Positions 45,323-60,119 are shown, counted from the first letter of the stretch. The stretch is DNA of 64,000 bases from Epinephelus fuscoguttatus (GCF_011397635.1 NC_064759.1:23274428-23338427), one strand, 5' to 3'. Notes: generated by a model from the letters alone, not told the origin. Numbers and translations: made by a program.

Positions 45323-45431
45323 ATGCTGCAGACGATTTACGAGGGCGAGTCAAGTTTCTCCACAACAGAAGGGCGCGTTGGACACCAGCAGCCCCTCAAC
45401 CAGAGCAAGATGCACAACGTGAACAACTCAG
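45323..45431 (+). CDS. hdac9: hdac9 coding exon 1 (start codon)
   Basis: Residues 1-36 plus one base of Val37, donor GTGATC. It starts [11 protein letters not shown] second in-frame ATG (residue 30, 45410-45412) begins MHNVNNS, similar to the N-terminus of the usual mammalian HDAC9 (MHSMISS). Both ATGs have A at -3, so either could be used. Confidence 0.85.
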
Positions 45432-48400
45432 GTGATCACATAGTCCGGTGTTTCTACTCCTTTTGAGGAATCTCAGTTTTTATCCCTTTTTTTCTCTTCT
45501 CTGCCTTTCCTCTATCTCTGAATCTGATCCTACTTCTCCGCTATTTTACATCGTCTGTGCCTCTCGCACGCATTCACTCTGTCTCTCTCTCCCCCATACT
45601 CTCAACTCTTTGCGCTCAGCCGGTCTCTCATTCTGTGTGAAAACAGAACTCAAAGCTTCTCAGCACAGCAACGTGGTAGGATCAGGCACTTCTTCCTGAA
45701 TCAAGGTATTTGCTCTTGTCATGGTAAAGGCTGCTTTATGATTTGTCTTTCTCAGAAGGATTGTGACCTTAATGTGTGTTAAAAGATATTTTGTGAAGAG
45801 TTAAAAAGTGCTGTTTAATTTTATGTATTAAACACGCACAGAGTGTTGTAATTCTACTAAAATGAGGAAACGTGTTAACACTATTCCCATGCTCTAGTTG
45901 CCTGAAATGAGTCACTGTGAACATGAAAGGGATGTTGTGTTTTGCCAGCTTCCATGTCAGCATGCACTTTTCAGGGAACAGGAAAAACTGTGACAGAAAT
46001 ACTGAGGGGACAACTGAAAGGTTTCTCTCAGGATATTTACCACAGACATTGACTGTTCTATTTTTGACCTGAGAATTGAATTGAAGAGGACATGGCTGAC
46101 ATCAGTATGACTAACGTCTATTCACTGTATTGACTCAAGATGAGTCACACCTAATTTGCTTTTGTTTTTTTCAGCATGTAGCTATTGATAAAATGTGAAA
46201 ATTGTCTCCTGAAATTAGTTCAGAGTTGAAGCATTGTGCTCTGTAAACACATTGTGATGTGGGCTGCTGAGAAGCATGTGTAATGAGAAAGTACAAACTG
46301 AGTCATGTGAGTGCTTAATTTACTGACAAATATATATAGACCTTTGAGTTGTCGCTGCCTTATCTACAATTAGCCAACAGCAAGAGGGGACAACACAATG
46401 TTGAGTACTTCAGACTAATAGTTAGATATTTTAATTTGATTCAGTATTTTTTATGTAAAAGATAAGTAAGGAACTCTCAACAAGAAATAAAAAAACAGCC
46501 CTAAGTCTGTCTTCAGGCAAGCAAAACGGGTGACTGAAAACCTCCGGAGGCACTGGGCTAAACGTGAGGAGATTTAAAAATAAGACGGGGGGATGACAGG
46601 GAGATGACACATTCCATGTCTGTCAATAGAGCAGGTTATTTGACTATCAGGCTACAGGAGCAGGGCTTTCTTCTCCTGCCTTAGCGGCCTGTGAGCCAAA
46701 CAACAGATATACCGAGCGCCTGAATTCGGGCTCCTTGCTTATTCTGTGGGTCAGCTATTCTTAGGTGAGTTATTTTCAGCTTATGGCATTAGCCTGCTAA
46801 GATTAGGCGTCTGTGCGTTATCATTCCATCTCGGCATGCTCCTGATATAACAGTGGTTTGGAACAGATATTTATAGAGAATTCTGTCATTTGCCGGTTTA
46901 ATTTGTTCTTTCCACTTTATAGTAAATCACTTGACAGTGACTAACATTATCTGTCTAAAAATGCTACTCCAGTACGCCTTTGTATGAGTTTACTAGATGT
47001 CATGTGAATGTTGTTGGTAGAGCACACATTCCCTTTAAAACAGACATGGGGGTGGGCTTATTTTGTGCTCTGTATTAATGTTTTAGGATGTTAATTTATT
47101 TGTCATGGTTATTGTTGTTGAAGTGATCTTTGTATGAGCTAAATAGTTTACTTGTGAAATGTTGTATAAAGCAAACCTCTTGACATTTTATGTGATACTC
47201 TACTTCTCTGTTGTTAGATTTCAAGTGGAACATGAAAATAAAGGGCGTAATCCCATTTTTATTGTGATCAGTGTCAGTAACATCAAAGTTCTCACAAAAA
47301 CAGTCCTCAGATGGGCTCTCCAACAAGGGAAAACTAATTAGTTTCCCCTGGGTTCAAAATATTATGTAAAATGTCACACAGTCTCCTTTCAGTAAGGGCC
47401 TTTCAGACAATAACAGTGCTGCACCTTTCAAGTCCTCTTGTGTGTATCTCATATGCATTCAGGTTGTCTTGTGTTTTTGGTGTGCTCACTTCTGAAGAGG
47501 TTGTGCAAAATAACACAAATGAATGAGATTTTCTTTCAGTATTGCTTAACAGCTGCTCATTATAGCAATGAGGTAACATAGTATTTGAAAACCATCAGTA
47601 ATTGTAAGGCAAACAACTTATTGGACAAAGCTCAGCTGAAAGTGTAGTAACTTGTGCATATTTTTTCTTTTTTTTCCTAATATGCATGGCATTGAAAAGC
47701 ACAGTTTATGGCTTTTGTTTTATCAGTAAGGCCAAGGGATGCCTTTCCTCTGGAGTGTTTGCTGTGGCTCAAGGCATCAAGGCAATCGACTGATTGATTT
47801 ATTAGGAATGTTATTGACTGTAGGATCTGGTGCCAATGTTGTCCACTGAGGAGAGGATAATGATTTTAAAAAAGTCTTGATGGAGGGACTTGTTAATTAT
47901 CACCTACAGTTTCCTGGGTTTTCTCCATGTGTTTGCTTAGATAGATAGATTTAGTATGTGGTTTGAGTGTTGTTGTTTTGTTAGACAGTTTGGCATGATG
48001 GCAGGACAGGCGACTGGACTGCTGGCTCCCCTCAGCGAAAGGCCCGTGTTGGTTCAGCTCAGCCCTCTTTGTTAGCAGATAGCCTGCAAGCCACAGCTCT
48101 GGCTCAGCTGCAAGGACGAGCCTGAGTCTTAAAAATAAAGACCTGTTTCTTGCTTTAGACATGCCAGCTGCTCAAAATAACAAGGCACTTAATGAGAGAT
48201 CCAGCGCCACATTGCAGTCCCAAGCATCAGCTTATTTTTGCCCTCAAACATCTTCTGTATCTCTAGTTCTATTTATACTGTCAGACAGGGAATTTAGATC
48301 AGCAACCATCTCTAGTGCTCACTGACTACATGCAACACACAACATGTTTAAAGTGTAAACAGAAAACTGTGCCATTATGTATATTGCCAAAACTGTTTTT

Positions 48401-51400
48401 TCATTTATAACATAAACACTGAATCCATGGTCAGTAACACTGAGCCATGTATCCTTATAACACAGTTTGTTTCACTGGAAAACAAAAGGAGCAACGGCTC
48501 TTTCAGCGCTAATGGTGAGCTACACTTTAATTGTGGCATTGTTTTGGTTGTTTTACTAGTCTTTGTTTGTTTTGTCGCAAAGTATTTATGAGGAAATCTG
48601 TGAAAAGCAGATTACTGAACTGTGACAATCCATATTATTATTAGTATTAGTATTTATGTGCATTGTTTACACAGTTTATGTACTGCAAAAAAATTGAGAC
48701 TGAGACTAAGGACAAAGTAAATCAGTTCATTTGTTTGTTTGATTCTTAACATGTAGGATTCAAGTGATGTTTTTTAACTTCATGTGAATGCAACTATTGC
48801 AAAACTGTAACAACAATATTAACATTAATATTAGCATGAATTAAATAATGATGGATATTCCTGGATTAACTTTTGCTCTCACAGTACACATGCAGCATGT
48901 GCATTTTTATTACCGAAAAACCAACTTAACTAAGCCTAAATTCCTGAATAAATATTTATGACTATAAACATCACTTTTGTACATTTTCTTAAACCTCCAC
49001 AGGGCCCTAAAGCTGTTTATTCGGTTATCAACAATTACCCATCAACACTAAACTCAATGTGTTACAGCAAAATTTAAGTTTTTTCTTTTTGAGGATAAAA
49101 TCTGAATATTATCAGCCTTATTCAGTGACACCAAAAGGTACCTCTAGGTGTGAACTAACTTGTTAAGATGTAAAAATAGCTGTGCCATTTTCAGTATAAA
49201 CAGCTCTTTCTCAAGTTAGTTGTCAGTTTAAGTGCTTGCGGGGAAAAAAGATTACACTGAAACGTCAAGGTGTTCTTTAAAACTACTAAAGTCCAACATG
49301 AGGCCGACTTATTTTGATAATGTTTTACTATAAGTAGCTACGTATTTCAGACTCTTCGCATGTAATAGTAATGTCACTGGTGATGTGTATCTATTCTCTC
49401 TCAGGGGTGGGAAGACTGCTAATGTGGCCTGAGGCAAAAAAAGACAGCCATCCAACATCTCAAATTAAGGCTGTGATTGTCACTCTAACCACCACCAAGG
49501 CTAATGAGAGGCAGATCGGTTATAGAAATAAACACTTTGGGGACACTGGCGGTGCGACACTGCAGTGGGAGTGTGGTCACAGGCCATGAGTCACCCTATC
49601 CCCCCTTGGCAGACCCTCCACAGGGAGGAATTTGGGCATGGGGCCGGGTGCTTGTCGCTCCCTTGTGCTAAAAACAAATTTGGGACCTGTCATTCATAAA
49701 TCTCTTGTTTACCAGTGCCTAGAGACACATCTGTGCACTTTCTACCAATCAGAATGCACCTCACTTTCACCCGGAAAAAAAAAAAAAGCATTCATATCAG
49801 GGGTCATGATTGCCAGTGGCACTATAGGACCACTGAACCAGAAGTGTCAGGCCCTTCTTTGTGAGCGATCATTTCAAAAGTGACCCGAAAGTTACATAAA
49901 TGCAACACTGCGCTTTTATTTTTGCCCGTGTTAAATTGAGCAGGCGGCCTCGCAACTGTGACAGTCTTTCGCACATTGTCTATATTAAGACCCTGCTCAG
50001 AAAAGCATTTATATTTAGCCCTAGTTACTGGTGGTTCCGTATTCTCCTCTGCCTAAGGAGTATTTTTGTTATATAGAAGCAGACAATTTCAGTTTCAGAC
50101 TAGTTTCAGGGTGCATTTGACTTTAATATGTCAACTAGATATGTAGGGCTAATGTATTATGTGGTTGAGTGAAGTACATAGACAGAGGCATATTTTAACT
50201 TTTTCTTTGTCTCAATCAGCATGGAGATTAATGTCAGTCATGAGGAATGTAAGTTGTAAATTATGCATTCGGTGGAGACTTCAGCAGAGCTCGAACAACG
50301 CCTGCCTACCTTAAGGACCTTATTATGTTCCCTCAACATTGTCATCCCATCCAGCGTGATTCCTGCTAACACAGTGGACAGACAGCGGACAAGAGTAGAA
50401 CAGGCACATGCGGCTGTTGTGGTTTCCTCAAGGGCCATTTCATACAGCCTTGATTATCAAAGGTGGCTTAAGCTTTCACACTCCTCTTCCTCCTCCCCCT
50501 TCCCATCCTGTTAAACCACTGTCTGAGATTTTCTGATGGAGGCTCAGCTTGATGTACTGATCAAAGTGGAGATCCTTAATGCCAGTCACAGTGAGGGTAC
50601 AGAATGAAATATGAGATTAATTAGATATCTCAGTGGTGAATTCTCCCAGGCAGCAGGTGTTTTTTGTTGCTATATTTAGGTCCATTAGGCAAAAGTAGCA
50701 CCAGGGCTGTCTGAATCTCTGAGCCCTTCAATGGTTCACAGGTTCTCATCTGCCCCTGGAACAGTGCCCGAGACAGAAGAGTCCTTTGTCAAGTACTTAC
50801 AAGCTAAGATTAATATTCCCTGTCAGGAGAGAAGGGTCTGTTCTACAGGTGCCTGTTCTCTGCGCCTTCCGAGCCGTTGCCCTCCTCTGTCATTTCATGG
50901 AAGCTGTTTTTAGAACACAGAAAGAAAAATTACAGTACGGGAGTCCCCTCTAGCTGTCTTCACTCTTTGAACATGTTTTTAGACAAGTTATCACTTAACC
51001 ACTGAATCTCTACTGTGTGTGTGTGTGTGTGTGTGTCTGTGTGTGTCTGTGTGTGTATGTGTCGGAAGGTTTTGTAATGCTTTCTCTCTGTCTCTCTCTG
51101 CTGGGGACTCCTTTCTTATATAAGAGCTGAAAAGCTGATATAATAGTCAACATGTCACATTGCCACTGTAGGCAGGAGATGACATGCAGTGAGACTCGAT
51201 ATCTGCAGGATGGGGAGACATAATTACGTCGCCAGCGTTGCCATGGCAGCGGCAAGTTAGGGTGGTGGATACTAGGGTGTGGGGGTTGTCACAGACCAGG
51301 ATTGCGCCACTTGCTTTTATGTTTCTATTTATAATCATCACCGCCGCATACACATGGAATGGTGGCAATGAAAAACAGGCTACATGACAAAACAAATGGG

Positions 51401-54400
51401 CGCCAGTGAGCTTCACAGCATCAGTGAACAGGAGGGCACTGCTTCCTAATTGATGGCTACTGTAGACTGACGCTGCTTCTTTTGGCAGGTTTAAACTCCT
51501 TTTTATTGGCATTTCATTGTAGTTTATGAGGATAAATGCATGACAGAACCACCACAAGGTTATTCATGTGAACATATAAATCCTAACGTGTTGGTTTTCT
51601 CTCATGCTTCCAAAGAACAGGTGATGTAGTAACATTGCTTGTATTTGTTCCCTCAGATGTGACCCTTGAGAAGATTACAGCAATGAATGCACTCAATAAA
51701 TCTCCCTCTAGCCACAGGAATTTTAAGTAGCTTTGAATATTTCTCTGGTCTCAAAATGGAAGAGACATTATACAGTCTGGACGATATGTACCCGTCCTTG
51801 AATGTCACATCATGATCAGCATAAATAATATGTAATTTTGACATTTTTGTTTAATTACTGATCAAAGATAGGCCTCAGTACACTATTAAATATCTGAAAT
51901 GGTTCAAAGATGTAATTTTGTGGAAAGAAAAAAACATTTCTTACTGTAGCAAGGAGTCAATTAAATACAGGGTGGATGAAAACAAGCATAAAAACGATAA
52001 AGAAAATTATTATACAATCACTAATCATCCTCTATGGAATAGATAGATGAAGTAGCCCTGTCTCCCATGTTCTTAACTTGCAATCGATTTTCTCTGTGGA
52101 ACAACCTATATATAGAGCTCGGAGACCAAAGGGATGCCCTCTCACTTTGTATCTGGCAATTACTTATAATGGAGCTAGTTGTCAAAGACAAAGGCAGTTT
52201 TTACGGATGCACACTTTGCAGCGTCTGCACTCAAGAGCAGAAATGGAAAGATCACAGGAACATGAATTCATAAACATATGCGGGTTCCATGCACAAAAAC
52301 ATTTTGCCTTAAATCATGTATGTTAACAAGGGATATATCTGCATGATGTTCCGGTAGAGACATGGAGGCCTTCCTTTTATTTATTCATCAAACAGTGGGA
52401 AGATAGGGTTTATGTAAATACTTTAAATGACCACTTGAACATTTCGTGCCAACTGTCCATTGAGTCTGTTATGCAGTTGCTCCCAGTAGACGCACAGTAT
52501 GCTGACGGATGTGATCCCATGTTTGTTTATAGAAACTCTTATAATTGCAGGTTTGCGAGGATCACAACAGAGAAAGCTGTGCTCCTCATTTCTGACCCTT
52601 CTTTCGCTCCCCTCTCATGCTTTATTTTTTTCATTGTTAAAACACCATGTCTCTATTTTAGACTCTTAATTTTCCTGTCCTCTTTCACTCTGAGTATGTT
52701 TTACTCTGCAGCAATATACTGCCATATACAGCTACCTCTGGTTGCAGGATTTGAGTTGATACAGTTAAAGGTGCAATAAAGGGACTAACAAATCTCCTTT
52801 TTCTCTTTTTTTCTCTCTGCTTTCATCTGTGGCCCGCAGTAGACATTAAGTCAGACGTGCCATTGGCTGTGGAACCCTTATCTCCGTTGGACCTGCGTAC
52901 AGATCTGAGGATGCTGGGGTCAGGCTCGGACCCGGGACTGTGGGAGAGGCAGCTGCAGCAGGAGCTGCTCCTCATTCAGAAGCAGCAGCAGATCCAGAAG
53001 CAGCTACTAATCAGCGAGTTCCAGAAGCAGCATGAGAAGTTGACCCGTCAGCACCAGGCTCAGCTCCAGGAGCACCTCAAGGTCAGCATTGCACCGAACA
53101 GTTGCATGGAGGACAGCACAGCAGTGTACACAGTGGCTCAGCACAGCACCACAGTGTACAAAACAGCAGAGCACAACGTAGCATGGCATACTGCAGAGCA
53201 GTAGAAAACATTATAGCTCAGGACAACATTACAGAGTGCAGAAAAGAAGAAACAACTTAGCACAGCAAGGCAGGGTGTTGAGCAATACATTACAGAACAG
53301 TGTGAGTTATGTTTTTAAAGACGAGTACAGAATAGTCCATCACAGAAATAGAGAAACTGCAGAAGCTCACATAAGCCATTTTCATTTTAAAAACATATTT
53401 GTCAGTGTGCTCTCTTCATGCTAACTTGAGGCCTGCGTGTTTCTCAGCTCCAGCACGAGCTCCAGGCCATGAAACAGCAGCAGGAACTTGCAGAGAAGGA
53501 GCGTCGTCTAGAGCAACAGCAGCAGCAGAACCAGCAGGAGAAGGAGCAGGAGAGGCATCGGCGAGAGCAGCATGTTTCCAGCCTGATCCTCAGGGGCAAG
53601 GAGCGCTCCCGGGAGAGTAAGAGCTTGACACCGTCATCATCACCATCTCCTTACCATCAGGGGTGGAATTAGTTATTTTGTGGGCCTGAGGCAAAAGCGA
53701 GCATGGGGCCCCAAATCGTAACCCTCGCATTTCCATTATCCTTTTTATGCATTACTTTAGAGTGGGGCCTAAGTGAAATATTAATGTAACAGCTGGATAG
53801 CTTTAGCTTTAATAGCTTTACTGCAGCTGAAAACTCCACTTGTATGTTCATATTGGGTCATATACATGTTCTACATCATTATTAATAGGATAACAGCCTT
53901 CGATTCATGTGGCAGGATTACAGTATAGGTTTACTATAGCCTTTGTAGGCAAGTTAGCCATAATTAGCCATAAAATGCTATTTTATTTTCATAAACTACA
54001 TTGGCCTGATATTAAACTGCTTATTCAGATCTCCCTTAGCTGATGCAAAACCAATAGCTGCTCATCGCGGTGGTAATGTGTTTACTGTACCTTAATAAAA
54101 CACCCACACAATAGTATTTGACAAAGCTAACTGCAAACCACTGAGATAAAAATGTAAGGATTAGTAAGGCTTCTTGCATACCCCTTGCATCAAGTCACGT
54201 AGATATTTTCGGTGTTATTGTTTTAATATATCCAGCAGCAGGGCAGTTGAGGTAAAATATTGTGTCATTGCTCTGGGGTGACAGCAGATACAGATATCTC
54301 AAAAGCTAATGTGTATAAAACCAGAACTATCTGCGAGTACTGTGAGAAAATGTGTTTTTACTTGTTCGGTGAAGCAACCCTTTAAGACAATATCCTCTTA

Positions 54401-57400
54401 CTTACTAATGGCAGTTTCAGTGGGATCATATTATGCAGTATAGCAGTAAGGTTAAACATTCACGTATAGACTAATGTTCTCACTGCATGGGACAATGTGA
54501 TTGCTCTTCATAAGCAGGGTTGTTCTGATTTCATGTCTTCGGCTATTGCAGACAAGATTTGTCAATATTAGATCTAAGTGTCCTGGAGGATGTCTGGGCA
54601 CTGGGCACATTACTAAGCTGAAATGAATTAAGTCATCAGATGAACAGGAATATCCAGCATCAAATATAATGATATAATGATGACATGGTACTTAAGCAGT
54701 ACGTGCTGCTGCTGATGACATAAGGTTGGCCAGTGACATTTAACTTTAGAATTAAGGAGAAAATGTCTTTCTATAGCTCGATGAAAATAGCCACAGATAT
54801 AGCATTTCATTTCTGTTTTTACCTTATAGCTAATAATAGACAGGATTTATGACTTTGTCAGGTCAGGTAATTTGAAACTGTGCCCTGCAACTGTAACCCT
54901 CCAAAGGGAAAGAACATCTCTCTGCAGTATCACTTTAGCAGCTTGAAACTAATATAGTGCTCTGAGACCACTAGGGGGAGATCTTCCTACATAAGTGGTG
55001 GCTGCTCAGGAAGACAGTGTAAACTCAGTATGAAGAAATAAAGGAGAAAAAAAACTCTGGAATTTATCTACTTTAAGACAGTGTTGAATTCCAGCAGTAA
55101 GTAACATGTGATACAGCTGAGGGAGTCTGTTACAGTAGGGTTAAAGCAGTGGAAGTATTCAGCATTCAGACAGAAGTACTAATATCACACTGTGTAAATA
55201 TTCCAAGACGAGGAAATTCTGCATTCAAAACCTTATTTAAGTAAAAGTATTTTTAGCAAAATGTATTTACAGCACTAAAAATACTCATTGTGCCATAAAA
55301 TGTGCCATATCAGTGTTTTACTGTTATATACTATGTTTCTGGATTAATATAACTGCTGCATTAATGTGTGTGCTGCATTACTGCTTTATGTTTATTTTGT
55401 GTTAATTTTAACCCCTTTATATACTATTGGGTAGTTTAATCTACAGCAGTGCATCATATTCTGTAAGATCATCATATATTTGTGGCGTCGCTCTCTGTGA
55501 TAATGGATCTTTGAAAAGTTAGCTAGTAATAAGTTAAGAAAAACGGCCCTGTTTTCAGCTTTGTGGCGATACGTTTTCCAGCTGATCCAAGACAGCTTTG
55601 CAGTAGGAGAATTTTTTGACACATAAAGTAACACTTTCTCCTTCAGTTTAACACAAACATTTAAAATCAACACAAGTGGAGATATTGATTCTGCCAGACA
55701 AATGTAGTGGGTTAAAAAGTACAATATTTCCCTCTAAAAATAAAGTATAAAAATGAAAATACTACCTTGAATATGAGCTTCAGTTCAGTACTTGAGTAAA
55801 TGTACTTTGTTGCCCTCCACCACTGGGATAAAGTTTGATATGTAATGTTATCTGTGCAATAATATATCATGAGTAAGAGCCCTAGGGTGACCCCAATCCT
55901 GTTGGTTCCGTCTTTTGGTCTCACAGGTGCAGTGGCAAGTACCGAGGTCAAGCAGAAACTCCAAGAGTTTCTGTTGAGCAAATCCGCAAAGGACCCCACC
56001 AGCAATGGAGTCAATCATTCTTTCATCCACCACCCAAAACTCTGGTACACGTGAGTATTTTCTGTTATTTATAAACACACAACTACTATATTTAAATCGC
56101 ACAGAAACATAATCCACATCATCGTATCGCCCTCTCATGAGTTTGATCTATTTTTGTCTGATCAGGTCCTCTCACCACACATCACTGGACCAAAGCTCTC
56201 CACCTCTGGGCGGCACTTCCCCCACCTGCCAGTACACTCTGCCATCACCCGTAGAGAGCAAGGACGACTTCCCCTTGAGGAAGACAGGTTTGTTAATGCG
56301 CACACACACAGCACAGGCTTCAAAATGCAAATACACGTATATACATGCATGCATAAATCTGCATAGACACACAGCTAGTGAAAAAGATTGCAGTTAAAAA
56401 TATTTCAGTGTGAGTGTTAAGATGTGACCTTGTTGTAGAAATTTTTCATGTACTACGCTGGGTTATAAATACAGTGAGTGTGTTTTTGACCCTTGTCAGT
56501 CAAGAGGTCGGTGTACCCATGGACTATTTCCTGAGGTTGCTTATGACCTGCTAATAACATCAGTTAGGCTCATTATGACCCCCCCTGCCTCATCCCTCCA
56601 GGGCTCAAAACTTTCATAAGAGGTGACGCATGCCAGAAAAGTAACTTAAACCTTCCTTATTCCTATCGGATTATTCTAAAGCACACATGCAATAATACAG
56701 CTAAATTGTATGTTTTCACTTTATAAGTTAAAATTTTAATTAGGCTTATTTGTACTGAAATTACCTTGCCATTATTTAAAAGGAACTACATTTGTCCCCA
56801 TGTTACAATAATAAACACAGTTCCAAGGCCTCTTTGAGCTGTTTAGTGGCAAATGGGAGAATTAAATCGTATTAATTTCTCCTGAGTTATGGGCTTTAAA
56901 AGCTATTTTGAAAAGACACAGGTTCCCACCAAAAAGCAGCTCAGGTTTGTTGGTTTAAAGTTCGAGGAATCCTTTGGGGATGGTTGTATAAATAAGAATA
57001 ATTCCTGCCTCTTGGTTTGCACAAGCACAAGCTCGCCAAGCTAAAAACTTCATAATTCTGCAATGAGGTCACCAAATTACATTATGTTCTCTTCCCTTCT
57101 GTGTCTCTTTTAATTACATGGGAAAACAATTATACTTGTTGAGTTATTTAACTGCAGGCCTGTCATGTTGCGTGTATACATAATTTAGAGATCAGGCAAA
57201 GGAATTATATCTTGTAAAGTCTCTGCATGGTAAAAATAAATATTAGAAAGGTAAATGAAAGCTTTGAGAGCTTTTATTTATTGTAATCTCTTTTAATCAA
57301 AACATCTTCCCAGAACAGAGAAATGCCTCATGTAAATATATATTTGCATCTCTGGGATATGCCCTTAGACCCATATGGTAAGGAGCTGGCTCACAAGTAT

Positions 57401-60081
57401 AATAACTAGCTGAAGACAGTTTTCTAAAATAACAGAGAAGCTGTTTATGGTAGCATTGTTTGTCTTTCACTGTGAAGACAAAAAGGCATGTTTAAACAAA
57501 TAACCGGCCAGATTGAGTTTCAGTCTCAACATTTTCATCTTTTTATTCATGGTTAAATCGTCTCCTCGCTGCTGTGCCTGCCTCTCTCGCACTGATAAAA
57601 CTATTTCTTGCTCTTTGGATTCCTGAATCTATATGTGGTCATTTCCTGCTTAGGCCTTCCTCCCCCACTTCCTGTCTGTCTTTATTAAAGTCCTCTGAGA
57701 GCTTGGCACCCGAGGGGGACACACAAAGGTAGTGTTGTTCCCTGAACCACTGGCTGTCACTGATAGCTGATTGGCAGGTGTTGCCGAGTTAAGACGGGCA
57801 CAAGCAGGATGAACGTCGACAGGACTGTTTGTTTAAGCAAAGATAGCTCTCTCAAAACAAAGTGGAGATGGCTCCAATGCTCCACGTTTTAGACTCCCGA
57901 CTGCTTTATTCGGCCAAAGGGCTGAGCGCCATCTTTTTATGGTTGAGGTTCACAATGAGTTTATGATGGCTTGTAGCATGCAGCCTGGTGGTCAATAAGT
58001 CTCTTTAAAAACTGAAATAAAATTTAGCTTCAATCCATTTTGAGCACAACATTTAGTACATACAGGAATAGACATTATAGTAGAACCTCAAAGTCTCCAA
58101 AAAATACAAACATAATCTGTAGAGACAACTGTTTCAGCTATGGATCAAGAAGTCCTGTAAATATCCCCTCAAGTAAACACTGTGCTTTGATCTCTACTAT
58201 TAAGTGTCCCATTAATAGTTATATCATCCTTAAAAACAACAACAGAGCTGTAATGCCCTTGGCTTTATTTCACCCGTTCAAAAACTAGTTTAAAGAACCT
58301 CACGTAATTAGCTTGTTTACTTGGTACATATCCTCTTTGTTTCACTTCCAGGGCCTAGAATAGACTGGACAGAGGGCACGCGATAGTCTGTGGCAAGAAT
58401 AGTTGCAGCTTAGCAGTAAGAAGTGCAACACCCTCTCTGGTCTTGACCCAGTTACCAAATGTGTGCATTCAGCAGGTGCAGGAAAGATTTTCAAAAATAA
58501 TTCCACAAAGGCAAAACTGTACAGCCCAAAGCATATCAAAGTAAAGTTTGTGTGCAGTTACCTGATCTTGTGTATCAGAGGCATTGATGAAGGAATTGAA
58601 GTTGCTGATCTGACAACACAGAATATAGAAACTCTGAAGGACTGTATCTTAGCTTTGGTTTAAGCGTTTATTTTGTTACAGAAACAGCAAACACTGAGCA
58701 TTAATTCATCAGTGTCAGCATCACTTTAAACCAGAGTGTCAGGGAAAATGCATAGCAGGCCTCTTTATGTACAGAACACACACCTCAGCTTTCCACACAG
58801 CCATCTGTCCAGATCCACACTCTCATGGACGCAGACACTCAATGTGACAGCGGAGTTAAAATTCTGATTAAGCTGAGATAGCATAACACATTCACTTGCA
58901 CAGCCACGAGCCCTGCAGCACCACTTTCAAATGTAATAAGGTGATTGATTTATGACTCTGGTATATTGCAGCCATTACTGTATGTTTCCGTTAACTGAGA
59001 AGTCAGAGCAGAAGTGACCCAGGTGTTCAGTGTATGTGCTTTGCAGCTGCCATCATTGCCTCCTGTTGCACTGTGCATCAGGGCTTTTTTTTTTTCCATG
59101 GAGACCAGTGAGAAAGTGTTTGTTCCCGAGGTGCTGTCTGGCGTTCCCGTGGCGACCAATTGGGATGCGTAGCTTGGTGGCAGCAGTGTGTAAAAATAGA
59201 AAGCAATCAAGGCAGCAGGGCGTGAAGCAGATTCATACGACTCCCAGCAGCATTTTTTCTCCATTTATCTCTGCTGCCTCCTTTCTTCCTCCCTCGCTCT
59301 CTTTCATTCTACCTCACACCCACAGGATTAGAGGTCTGTGCCACGTATTAGGGAAGAGGGTTTTGCTGCTTTTGACAAAAGCCAGAAATAGCAGCATCTG
59401 GCCCACTCTCCTAGCTGTGCCCCCATCACCGCTCCCTCTCCTCCCCCTCCCTGCAGTCACAGCCTCACTTCCCCATGTATAGCAGTATGTTGTACACGTT
59501 GCAAAAGACCTATTTAATTATTGATCTGAACTAAATAATTGAAACAGGTTGGCTATTGTGTAACAGGTTTACATAACTTCAATACAGCTTTGTGCTCTGG
59601 CTTTCTGTCAAAAGACCAGCTTATCTATTCTGCTTGTTTATTTGAGTGTGTAAGGCTAGCTGTGGGATTCCATGTCCAAAGGGTTGATGGGAAGTCCATA
59701 TGAGACGTGTTGACCTAGTGAGTCACTGTCACTGTGACTAGACGAGAGCACGACTCAACAGCCAGGCACAAAAGACTTGCATTCACATAACAGATGCTTT
59801 CATTATTAAAGCTTGTTTCCTGCTTGCCTAGATTCAACCTCCACATTATTTCACATCTTTTGATTTATGTAATCTTTCCATAGCTACATCTGTGCCACAC
59901 ACATCACATTTTTCAGACTGGTTTATTAATTAGTGATATTGTCTTATTTTATGAGAGGTTGGCAGAGCTGTATATGTAACTACCATTAGGCTGCTCTGTT
60001 CATTAGTCGGTCCACAAAAATTTCCCCACCCTTTGGCAGCCGCAGTTTTTTCCCCAGGTGGTTGAAATTTGGCATGGAGGT

Positions 60082-60119
<38 letters not shown>

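Noticed and set aside
51325..51334. MEF2-consensus CTATTTATAA in hdac9 intron 1
   Set aside because: It matches the loose YTAWWWWTAR rule, which is expected every few kilobases in AT-rich DNA; not counted with the optimal sites.
52105..52114. CTATATATAG, formally a MEF2 consensus
   Set aside because: The TA-alternating core is a poor MEF2 match and is common in AT-rich sequence.
53101..53300. Extension of the hdac9 exon 2 frame into GCACAGCACCACAGTG-type sequence
   Set aside because: It lies beyond a GTCAGC donor, and exon 3 joins in frame with the expected family sequence.
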